Positions 1 to 6,462 of a stretch of DNA of 64,000 nt are shown piece by piece (within the stretch, counting starts at the first letter, position 1; each line of letters starts with the position of its first letter). This DNA is from Verrucomicrobiota bacterium (GTDB lineage Bacteria; Verrucomicrobiota; Verrucomicrobiia; CAIQCK01): positions 1-64,000 of the forward strand of contig JAPLTX010000044.1 in assembly GCA_026397915.1 (NCBI GenBank), read 5' to 3'. Both the position numbers and the translations under genes were made by a program. The notes beneath the pieces are model-generated. The model had not been told where the DNA came from, searched no databases, and worked only from the letters and a program-made list of their open reading frames with translations.

Positions 1-63
1 CCGACGCGTCACCTTCTTCTTCCCGGCATATTCCGACTGCGCAAAACTCATTTGTTGCTTCAT
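1..63 (-). CDS. IS5-family transposase, N-terminal fragment (cut by window edge)
   Basis: Reading the minus strand from the ATG at 63, the 21 codons up to the window edge give MKQQMSFAQSEYAGKKKVTR and one further Arg. This matches the characteristic N-terminus of IS5-group DDE transposases (a Q-M-S-F-A-x-x-E-Y-x-x-K-[KR] pattern before the basic stretch). The DDE catalytic part lies outside the window, so it cannot be said whether the copy is intact. The element would extend leftward; its right terminal inverted repeat should lie in the AT-richer stretch just after 63, but I could not pair it without the other end. Confidence 0.7.
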   Translation of the reverse strand, partial: MKQQMSFAQSEYAGKKKVTRR

Positions 64-178
64 GGCCCCACTTTAGCAAAACCCTTCTCCGGCGACTTTT
101 CATTTCGGCAGCCAAACTGATTAAATCAGCGATTCCTTAGCCCGCAACGGGCCAGCTTGCGCGCCAGGCAACGCGGTA

Positions 179-208
179 GGGTTACGCCCCATAGGGTTAT
201 GCCCCATA
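179..208. repeat. 15-bp tandem direct repeat, two copies
   Basis: The unit GGGTTACGCCCCATA (179-193) is followed immediately by a copy (194-208) that differs at one base. It lies between the transposase end and the BON-domain gene, in 220 bp with no gene. It could be a by-product of an insertion or a small regulatory repeat; nothing in the sequence decides this. Confidence 0.6.
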
Positions 209-283
209 GATAACGGCCAGCCTGAAGCGTAGCGTCTCCTCGTATTGAAAAACCAACAACAGAAACAGAAAGAAGAAAGCTCA

Positions 284-1081
284 ATGAAAGTCAAGTATCC
301 AACCATCATCTATCCGGTCGCGTTTGTAATCGCCGCGGCCGCTCTGGTGGGCACCGGCGTATGGGCGTTCGCGTCCGACACGGATAGCCGCATCGAGTCG
401 TCCGCCAAGCAATCGTATGTCTTCAAGACCTACCTCAAGCACGATGCGATTAAGATCCAGTCCAAGGATGGCGTGGCCACCTTGACGGGAACTGTCGCCG
501 AAGACTCCCACAAAACATTGGCCCAGGAGACCGTGGCGAACCTGCCCGGAGTGAAGAGCGTGGACAACCAACTGGAGTCCAAGGCCGAGCGCGCCGCCGA
601 GAACTCGGATGCGTGGATCAGCGCGCGAGTGAAATCCTCGCTTCTGTTCCACCGCAACGTGAGCGGCACCAAGACGCAAGTTGAAGTCCAAAACGGCATC
701 GTGACCCTGCGAGGCGAGGCTGCCAGCCAGGCGCAAAAGGAATTAACCACCGAATACGCGAAGGACACCGAAGGCGTCAAGGATGTCAAAAACGAGATCA
801 GGGTGGTTGAGAAGCCGGAGAAATCCACCGAAACGATGGGCGAAACGATGGATAACGCTTCGATTACCGCCCAGGTGAAGATGACGCTGCTGTTCCATCG
901 CTCGACCAGCATGTTGAACACCACGGTGGACACGAAGGATGGCACGGTCACATTAGGCGGCAAGGCCAAGAATTCCGCCGAAAAGGACCTGGTCACCAAA
1001 CTCGTCACCGACATCACCGGCGTGAAAAACGTGATCAACAACATGACCATCGAGGTGGTGACTGTATCCAAGAATAACTAA
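284..1081 (+). CDS. Triple BON-domain exported/membrane-anchored protein
   Basis: A 265-residue protein with an N-terminal hydrophobic segment (about residues 8-30), acting as signal peptide or anchor, followed by three BON repeats at roughly residues 36-95, 108-175 and 189-260. Each repeat has the family pattern of a short amphipathic start, a G-x-V-x-L-x-G strand pair (DGVATLTG, NGIVTLRG, DGTVTLGG) and a closing GV-x-x-V-x-N. BON domains are periplasmic phospholipid- or polymer-binding modules, as in OsmY. I chose ATG 284 over the upstream TTG at 245 because a purine-rich Shine-Dalgarno stretch (AGAAAGAAGAAAG) sits just before it and the signal segment then starts correctly. It opens a run of small membrane-protein genes typical of envelope-stress clusters. 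The family call is firm; the exact ligand is unknown. Confidence 0.85.
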   Translation: MKVKYPTIIYPVAFVIAAAALVGTGVWAFASDTDSRIESSAKQSYVFKTYLKHDAIKIQSKDGVATLTGTVAEDSHKTLAQETVANLPGVKSVDNQLESKAERAAENSDAWISARVKSSLLFHRNVSGTKTQVEVQNGIVTLRGEAASQAQKELTTEYAKDTEGVKDVKNEIRVVEKPEKSTETMGETMDNASITAQVKMTLLFHRSTSMLNTTVDTKDGTVTLGGKAKNSAEKDLVTKLVTDITGVKNVINNMTIEVVTVSKNN

Positions 1082-1157
1082 TGAGTGAATCGCTGTTGGC
1101 TGGCGCCTGAGAGCGCCAGCCGGCAGAGGTTCCAAGGCAAATGGAAAGACGGATTAT

Positions 1158-1307
1158 ATGTTATATACGATTGCGATAATACTGGTGGTTCTGTGGCTGC
1201 TGGGATTGGTGAGCAGCTACACAATGGGAGGGTTCGTTCACGTCTTGCTGGTGATTGCCGTCATCGTTGTGCTGCTCAACATCATCCAAGGACGACGAGC
1301 GATTTAG
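1158..1307 (+). CDS. Small lmo0937-type membrane protein
   Basis: A 49-residue ORF that starts MLYTIAIILVVLWLLGLVSS, continues through a short polar YTMGG-type turn and a second hydrophobic stretch, and ends in a basic GRR tail. This is the layout of the lmo0937-family small membrane proteins, often found beside BON/CsbD-type stress genes. It is too short for most gene callers and lies in a different frame from the longer spurious ORF over the same bases. The product is two short membrane helices with a glycine-containing turn; molecular function is unknown for the family. The gap after the BON gene is 76 bp, so co-transcription is plausible. Confidence 0.72.
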   Translation: MLYTIAIILVVLWLLGLVSSYTMGGFVHVLLVIAVIVVLLNIIQGRRAI

Positions 1308-1344
1308 GAAGCTGCTGACTGAAAAAACAAACTGGAGATTCACA

Positions 1345-1496
1345 ATGAATACAAAAACCATCGTTGCGGAAAGCCCGTCGAGTTCCTCGGAATGAGTTTC
1401 GAGACCACACGCAATCACTTCATCTCGCCAGCCGTTGGAACGCTTGCGCTCGTTGGCGGGGTCGTGTTGCTGCTGGTGAACCCCAAGCAAGTATGA
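1345..1496 (+). CDS. Small membrane peptide gene, possibly frameshifted or two overlapping mini-ORFs
   Basis: An ATG at 1345, preceded by a CTGGAGA ribosome-binding stretch, opens 16 codons (MNTKTIVAESPSSSSE) ending at 1395. An ATGA overlap at 1392 opens a second 34-codon ORF ending at 1496. The second is hydrophobic near its end (PAVGTLALVGGVVLLLVNP), the look of a one-helix membrane peptide. One inserted base would join them into a roughly 50-residue small membrane protein like its neighbours. The sequence cannot tell whether this is a real translational overlap, a programmed shift, a mutation or an assembly error. No function is assigned. Confidence 0.35.
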
Positions 1497-1645
1497 GCGG
1501 ACATGAAAGGCCATCGTGAGTTCACCACACCAAATTTACTGGCATCTTGCCGCAGTGGTTCGCGCTGTCACGCGCCACTATCCCGTTCGAATCGCCTGGC
1601 ACTGGCAAGGCATCCTGAGGGCGATTCACATCAAGGGACGCATTC

Positions 1646-1801
1646 ATGAACATCACCAATAATATCGGGATTTTACTGCCGGCCACTTACCTGGTCACGG
1701 CAGGGCTGGTTGGAGCATTCGGCATCAGCCGCAGCCAGTTCAGCATCCTGGTGCCAATACTCACCGTTGTGACGGGTGTATTGGTTTATATCGGCAACTA
1801 A
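1646..1801 (+). CDS. Small hypothetical two-helix membrane protein
   Basis: A 51-residue ORF, MNITNNIGILLPATYLVTAG onward, with two hydrophobic helices (about residues 7-26 and 33-49) separated by an ISRSQ turn. An AAGGGACG stretch just upstream can serve as ribosome-binding site. It resembles the small unnamed membrane proteins of the NIGMLLLAIWLI type found in Verrucomicrobiota and deltaproteobacteria, usually in stress clusters. It sits between the other mini-proteins and the large DUF6600-like gene, 51 bp upstream of that gene's start. The function is unknown. Confidence 0.6.
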   Translation: MNITNNIGILLPATYLVTAGLVGAFGISRSQFSILVPILTVVTGVLVYIGN

Positions 1802-1852
1802 AGGCGGCCACAGAGAATTGGAAACAGTCAATATCGGAAAGTGAAAGAGACA

Positions 1853-4189
1853 ATGAAAACGAAACAGACAATGAAGAGTTGGACAGGACTGGCGGTGTGC
1901 CTGGGTCTGGCGGCGGTCGTGCAAGTGCCGGCCCCGTCGGAAGCAGCGCCGCCGCCCCGAGTTTATGAAACCACGGAATCAGGCCGGACTTATCAGCCTG
2001 TCGTGGTCGGCCGCGTGTATCATATCGAAGGCGAATTGCTGCGTTATGTCCCAGCCGCGAAAGACTGGGTAGCCACAGTGAACGATGCGCCTTTCGGTGT
2101 GGAGGACACCCTCTTTTCCGGCAAGCAAGGCATGGCGGAACTGTTCGTGCCCAACGGAACTCGGATCCGCATTGGCTACAGCACGCAGGTCCAGTTCATC
2201 GGCCTTGAGGGCGATCTGACCGAGGTGGACGTGGCCTCAGGCGTGGCGCGGTTCTATAACAAGAGCCCCAATGCCGTCATCAAGGCGACAAGTTCCTTCG
2301 GATACGTCTTGGCTGAGCCTGGTGCCGCCTTCGACTTTTATGTGGGCGAGAACTCTGCCGAGGTGATCCCGATCAATGGCAAAGTGACCTTTATCCACGC
2401 GGGAACCGAGGCGAAATACGACGTGGCAGCAGGCGCGCCTTCGATCCTTGCCGACGCGAAGCAGGTAGCATCGGGCGACGGCGCCGTCGAGCCGGGCTGG
2501 AATAGCTGGAACGCCACCCGTGAGGCATTCTGGGCGGAGAGGGCCAACGTCAGGGGCCACTCGGCTGAGTATCTCCCTCCCGACCTGCAAAACGAAGCCT
2601 ATGTCTTTGAGGAACACGGGCGGTGGGACAGGATAAACTACGAGGGACAGGAACGGATATTCTGGCGTCCCACGCACGTGGCTGCGGGATGGGCACCTTA
2701 CACGGTGGGACGATGGACTGAATGGTATGGCGACCAGACATGGATTCCAGCCGAACCTTTCGGTTACATGACCCATCACTACGGGAACTGGGTCTATGTC
2801 GGAAACTCCTGGTGCTGGGCGCCACCAGTGATGGGCGTGCGGGTTGGATTGCCCTTTCTCGACGTGGGCTTCTACTGGAATCCCGGCAGGGTATCGTGGA
2901 TCCACTCCGGGGGCTATGTGGGCTGGGTGCCACTGGGTTACCGTGAGACGTATTACGGCCACCGGTCTTGGGGCGGTCCCCACTCGCGGGTTGCGAGCGG
3001 CGTGAGCATCAGCCTGAGCATAGGCGGCTTCGCTTATGCCAGCCATGCGGTCATCATCAACCAGAGGGACTTCTACGGCGTCAGCAATTACGGAAGGGTC
3101 CGCGTCAGCAACATCAGCCACGCCGCCCTGGTCAAGAATTACCGTGCCGCGCCCGTCGTAAACAACACGGTGATCATCAACTACTCGACCAACAGGCAAC
3201 GCTATAACTACACCAACGTCGCGGTGAGTGAGAAGCCCCACGCCACCGTGACCGTCCGCATCCAGCAAAACAACACGGTCATCCGCAAGGGAAAGCCTGA
3301 AACCGCCGTCGTGGTCCAACAGCGAGCGGGCACCATCCGCCAAGGCCAGGTCAGCAGCGAAGCTCGGATCGCGCAACCTAGGATAACAAACAACATTGTC
3401 GCGGCGCGCGATGTGAACAAGCCGAAGGCCGAGATGAAGCTCCAGCAGCGGGAATTGAAAGGAAGAAGTGGACAGCCCGAAGCGGTGGCTGCGAAATCTG
3501 CAGCCGTCCTGGAAGACAGGAAGACCCCGGCCAAACTGGGCCAGCCTGGAGCGAGACCGGCGCGGGTAAAGCCAGCCGCGGAGGCCGTCGGAACCAAGCC
3601 CGCCCAGTCCGGTGCAAAACCTGAGAAGATTCAGTCACCGAGAGGTGGCAGGCAGGAACAGCCGGCTCAGCCCGCCGCAAGAACTGAGAAGCTCCAGTCG
3701 CCAAGAAACACTCAACCTGGCTCAGGACCTGAGAAGGTCGTGTCGCCAAGAGGGGCCCGTCAGGAGCCGACAGTTCAGCCTGCCGCAAGAACCCAGAAGG
3801 TCGTGTCGCCGAAAGGCGGCCAACAGGAGCAATCGGCTCAACCTGCTGTGAAACCTGAGAAGATTCAGCCGCCGAGAGGTAATCAACAGGAACAGACAGT
3901 TCAGCCTGCAGCAAGAACGGGGAAGATCCAGTCGCCGAGAGGCAGTCGGCAGGAACAGACATCTCGGCCTGCTGCAAAACCTGAGAAAGTCCAGTCGCCG
4001 AAACAGGATCAACCTCGCGAACCGAGCCATCCCGCTGCAGGTGCGGAGCGAGTGAAGCGTCAGGATCAACCCGCCAAGCCAAGTCCCCAAGTCAGCGGGC
4101 CCACAACTGCGAAACCGAAGGGCAAGCAGCCCAACCAGCCGGCTCAGCCGGTCCAAGAAGAGAAGAGTAAGGAAAATCGGAAACAATAA
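1853..4189 (+). CDS. Secreted FecR-like/DUF6600-type protein with Pro/Gln-rich repeat tail
   Basis: About 778 residues. The signal peptide ends near the AAPPPRVYET segment. A FecR-like beta domain follows (roughly residues 45-200), then a Trp/Tyr/Gly-rich region (about 240-380) with repeated GRW-x-W/GNWVYV/W-x-P signatures as in DUF6600 proteins, and a linker rich in VIIN-type strands. The last 200 residues are low-complexity Pro/Gln/Lys/Arg repeats. The start at ATG 1853 was preferred over GTG 1841 because GGAAAGTGAAAGAG lies directly before it. Such proteins are thought to be cell-surface or matrix-associated; no enzymatic motif is visible. The repeat tail is basic, which suggests binding to an acidic polymer such as polysaccharide or nucleic acid, but this is inference. 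Confidence 0.75.
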   Translation: MKTKQTMKSWTGLAVCLGLAAVVQVPAPSEAAPPPRVYETTESGRTYQPVVVGRVYHIEGELLRYVPAAKDWVATVNDAPFGVEDTLFSGKQGMAELFVPNGTRIRIGYSTQVQFIGLEGDLTEVDVASGVARFYNKSPNAVIKATSSFGYVLAEPGAAFDFYVGENSAEVIPINGKVTFIHAGTEAKYDVAAGAPSILADAKQVASGDGAVEPGWNSWNATREAFWAERANVRGHSAEYLPPDLQNEAYVFEEHGRWDRINYEGQERIFWRPTHVAAGWAPYTVGRWTEWYGDQTWIPAEPFGYMTHHYGNWVYVGNSWCWAPPVMGVRVGLPFLDVGFYWNPGRVSWIHSGGYVGWVPLGYRETYYGHRSWGGPHSRVASGVSISLSIGGFAYASHAVIINQRDFYGVSNYGRVRVSNISHAALVKNYRAAPVVNNTVIINYSTNRQRYNYTNVAVSEKPHATVTVRIQQNNTVIRKGKPETAVVVQQRAGTIRQGQVSSEARIAQPRITNNIVAARDVNKPKAEMKLQQRELKGRSGQPEAVAAKSAAVLEDRKTPAKLGQPGARPARVKPAAEAVGTKPAQSGAKPEKIQSPRGGRQEQPAQPAARTEKLQSPRNTQPGSGPEKVVSPRGARQEPTVQPAARTQKVVSPKGGQQEQSAQPAVKPEKIQPPRGNQQEQTVQPAARTGKIQSPRGSRQEQTSRPAAKPEKVQSPKQDQPREPSHPAAGAERVKRQDQPAKPSPQVSGPTTAKPKGKQPNQPAQPVQEEKSKENRKQ
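3607..4050 (+). repeat. Coding tandem repeat of about 21 residues, seven degenerate units
   Basis: Within the C-terminus of the DUF6600-like protein, units of the form [KR]-[PT]-x-K-[IVL]-x-[SP]-P-[RK]-G-x-x-Q-E-Q-x-x-[QR]-P-A repeat about seven times, for example KPEKIQSPRGGRQEQPAQPA and RTGKIQSPRGSRQEQTSRPA. One unit is shortened (around the RNTQPGSG segment) and the last is divergent. The repeats alternate between KPEK- and RTxK-starting units, suggesting that the ancestral duplicated block was a pair. Length variation between strains would be expected. Confidence 0.8.
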
Positions 4190-4223
4190 TCAGTCAAAAC
4201 AGACGAACACGGAAAAACGAAAC

Positions 4224-4727
4224 ATGAAAACATATTGGAAGATAATTTGTATCGCATCACTGGCCGGGTTGGCGACATTGCCCTGCGGAGCCGATGATAA
4301 CCAGCCGCCCGCGTTGTCGCCGCAAGTGCTGGCGTCCATGCGTAGCGCCGCCCACGAAGCGGCCATCAACTGTAGTCACTTCTACGACCACTCCCGCCGG
4401 TTGCAGGTTCGCAGCGCGGAAATGGGCAAATCGCTTGCCTCGATCCTGCGCCTGCGCGACACGGTGCGGAAATACCAGGACGCGGTCTCCTCGGACTACT
4501 GGCCGCGACCGGACTGGTTGCGGGTGTGTAGCGAGAATCTGCTCAACGCCTGGATCAACGTGGAGGTGTCGTTCTCGCAGTTGGAGCCGACGCCGCCAGT
4601 CGTAGGCTGGTGGGACCAATCCCAGCACAGCCTCGTGGATCTCTATCGCGCCGCCTCGCCCTACATCGGCCGGCCCACAGGCCCGTTGCCGTCAGCTTTG
4701 GGCGTAAGGGTAAGCGAGACTCGGTAG
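4224..4727 (+). CDS. Small secreted protein, tandem paralog 1 of 3
   Basis: A 167-residue protein with an N-terminal signal (MKTYWKIICIASLAGLATLP) and a mature part shared with the next two genes. Conserved blocks are SAAHEAAINCSHFYDHSR, R-S-A-E-M-G-K-S-L-A-x-I-L-R-L-R-D and QLEPTPPVVGWWDQSQHSL. The family is not one I recognise; it looks mostly helical, with two conserved cysteines in the mature part (NCSH and RVCSEN) that could form a disulfide. This copy lacks the canonical lipobox of copy 3: its cysteines lie at ..IICIA.. and ..LPCGA.. and do not fit the LAGC pattern. It follows the DUF6600-like gene by 34 bp, so the four genes probably form one transcript. Confidence 0.7.
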   Translation: MKTYWKIICIASLAGLATLPCGADDNQPPALSPQVLASMRSAAHEAAINCSHFYDHSRRLQVRSAEMGKSLASILRLRDTVRKYQDAVSSDYWPRPDWLRVCSENLLNAWINVEVSFSQLEPTPPVVGWWDQSQHSLVDLYRAASPYIGRPTGPLPSALGVRVSETR

Positions 4728-4758
4728 CCAGCAAACGAACAACCGAAAGCAAAATGAC

Positions 4759-5289
4759 ATGAAAACATATTGGCAAATCCTCTGTATCGCATCGCTGGCC
4801 TTCGCAGGCAGCGCTACGTGCCCTGCGGTTCAACCAGGCCCCTCCACTGGAGTGTTGACTCCGCACCAGGAACTTGCGGGGATGCATAGCGCCGCCCGCG
4901 AGGCGGCGATCAACTGCGGTCATCTCTACGACCGCGCCCGGCAGTTGCAAATTCGCAACCCGGAAATGAGCAAATCGCTCGCCGCGATACTGCGGTTGCG
5001 CGATGCGGTGCGAAGATACCACGCGGGGGTCTCCTGGGCCTACAGGCCGCAGTCAGATTGGCTGCGGCTATGCAGCGTGACTCTGCTCGACGCATGGATC
5101 AACGTGGAGATGTCGTTTCAGCAGTTGGAGCCGACTCCGCTGGTCGCAGGCTGGTGGGACCGATCCCAGCACAGCCTTGCGGATCTGGTTTATACGTCAT
5201 CGTCTTACGTTGGCCTGCCCACGGCCCCGTTGCCGTTAGCCTTGGGCATAAGGATAAACGAAACTCGGCGACTCACAGACAGCAACTGA
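4759..5289 (+). CDS. Small secreted protein, tandem paralog 2 of 3
   Basis: A 176-residue paralog of the flanking genes, with the same order of blocks (SAAREAAINCGHLYDRAR, EMSKSLAAILRLRDAVRRY, QLEPTPLVAGWWDRSQHSL). Its signal segment reads ILCIASLAFAGSATCPAV: the lipobox position that is Cys in copy 3 is Ser here, so it is probably a soluble secreted form instead of a lipoprotein. The body is slightly more diverged from copies 1 and 3 than these are from each other. It starts 31 bp after copy 1. The function is unknown. Confidence 0.7.
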   Translation: MKTYWQILCIASLAFAGSATCPAVQPGPSTGVLTPHQELAGMHSAAREAAINCGHLYDRARQLQIRNPEMSKSLAAILRLRDAVRRYHAGVSWAYRPQSDWLRLCSVTLLDAWINVEMSFQQLEPTPLVAGWWDRSQHSLADLVYTSSSYVGLPTAPLPLALGIRINETRRLTDSN

Positions 5290-5301
5290 AAGTGAAGTAG
5301 T

Positions 5302-5820
5302 ATGAAAAAGTATTGGCCAATCCTTTGTATCGCATCGTTAGCCCTCGCAGGTTGCGCGACGCATTCTGCCGTTAGACCAGGCCCCTCCACCGGGGCGTTG
5401 TCTCCACAGCAGGTGCTCGCCAACATGCGCGGCGCTTCCCGTGATGCGGCGATCACCTGTAGTCACTTCTACGATCACTCCCGCCAGTTGCAGATTCGCA
5501 GCTCGGAAATGGGCAACTCGCTTGCCGCGATCCTGCGGTTGCGTGACGCGGTGCGGAAATACCATGATGCGGTGTCCTCGGAAGAAATGCCCCGACCGGA
5601 CTGGCTGCGGGAGTGCAGTGAGCATCTGCTCAACGCCTGGGTCAAAGTGGAGGTGTCGTTCCCGCAGTTGGAGCCAACGCCGCCAGTCGTAGGTTGGTGG
5701 AACCGCTCTCAAGACAGCTTGGTGGCAATGTATCAAGCCTCTTCACCATATATCGGCCGACCGTCAGCGCCTGGCCCGTTGCCGACAGCATTAGGTATAA
5801 GGGTGGGCGAAACTCGATAA
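5302..5820 (+). CDS. Small lipoprotein, tandem paralog 3 of 3
   Basis: A 172-residue member of the tandem family and the only one with a clean lipobox (SLALAG-C-AT after MKKYWPILCIA), so it should be acylated at Cys20 and membrane-anchored. The mature part repeats the shared blocks (DAAITCSHFYDHSRQLQIRS, LAAILRLRDAVRKYHDAV, QLEPTPPVVGWWNRSQDSL). An AGTGAAGTAGT stretch precedes the ATG. It is the last gene of the cluster and no strong terminator hairpin is visible directly behind it. The family is unrecognised; a structural envelope role is a guess from context. Confidence 0.72.
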   Translation: MKKYWPILCIASLALAGCATHSAVRPGPSTGALSPQQVLANMRGASRDAAITCSHFYDHSRQLQIRSSEMGNSLAAILRLRDAVRKYHDAVSSEEMPRPDWLRECSEHLLNAWVKVEVSFPQLEPTPPVVGWWNRSQDSLVAMYQASSPYIGRPSAPGPLPTALGIRVGETR

Positions 5821-5889
5821 CCAACGTCAATTCCGGCCGGCTTCTGGCTTTTCATGTCTCCACAAGCTCCTCCACTTCAATCGCTTTGA

Positions 5890-6235
5890 TCAGGCGACCA
5901 CCGAGCGGAACAATGGCGATTCTGCAGCCACGTCAGCCCGGATGCGACTGTAAAGCTTCAAGTATTCGCTGAGCACGCGCAGGGCATCCTCGCCCATCTC
6001 TTTGCCTGCAAAAAGTTCGGAAAGCCCCTTTGCGAAGTTCAAACCGAGTTGCAACGTTCGGGTCGGCACTTCCACGCCCAGATCGTAGTTGGTCAGCAGC
6101 AGCCGGCGGCGCGGATGATCCCGGCTGGCCGCAAGCGTCGAGAAACCACGTCGGCGAGCCGGTGGAATCTACGTGCAGCAGTTGAAGCAGTTTCTTTTCC
6201 AGATGCCAGGCGCAGTTGTTTTCCGCAATTAACAA
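5890..6235 (-). pseudogene. Degraded/frameshifted ORF remnant
   Basis: Two minus-strand reading frames look like pieces of one protein. The ATG at 6235 gives MLIAENNCAWHLEKKLLQLL and continues to about 6125; a frame offset by one base then continues with RRRLLLTNYDLGVEVPTRTL and a good-looking helical stretch (GLNFAKGLSELFAG, ALRVLSEYLKLYSRI), ending at 5890. The join is near 6110-6130. Amino-acid composition past the shift is normal in the second frame and poor in the first, which supports a real frameshift. I do not recognise the family. It may be a conserved hypothetical in decay or a sequencing error. Confidence 0.4.
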
Positions 6236-6292
6236 AACAGCAAGGCATTGAGGCGAGCCGAAACGAAAAGTGTGGATTTCCTGTGGGGAAGA

Positions 6293-6367
6293 TGGCTCCG
6301 GAGGTAGGGATCGAACCTACGACCAATCGGTTAACAGCCGATCGCTCTACCGCTGAGCTACTCCGGA
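6293..6367 (-). tRNA. tRNA-Asn (anticodon GTT), CCA encoded
   Basis: On the minus strand the 75-nt gene starts TCCGGAG and ends CTCCGGA-G-CCA, giving a perfect 7-bp acceptor stem. The D-arm is GCTCAGCGGTAGAGC, the anticodon arm is ATCGG-CTGTTAA-CCGAT with anticodon GTT, and the T-arm is GTAGG-TTCGATC-CCTAC. The encoded CCA is included in the coordinates. A good sigma-70 promoter lies 20 bp upstream. Confidence 0.97.
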
Positions 6368-6387
6368 ACCCGCAAAACTGCGCGCTG

Positions 6388-6415
6388 ACTATATTCGGGG
6401 CCGCGCCGAGGTCAA
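6388..6415 (-). promoter_or_regulatory. Sigma-70 promoter of tRNA-Asn
   Basis: On the minus strand, TTGACC (6415-6410) and TATAGT (6393-6388) are separated by exactly 16 bases. The expected transcription start, about 7 bases downstream, falls near 6381, leaving a 5' leader of about 14 nt before the mature tRNA end at 6367. The same TTGACC-N16-TA spacing recurs before two kinase genes. Confidence 0.75.
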
Positions 6416-6462
6416 CGCGAAAACCAACAAACGAGCAAACCACTCAGGCGGGGGATACGGCG

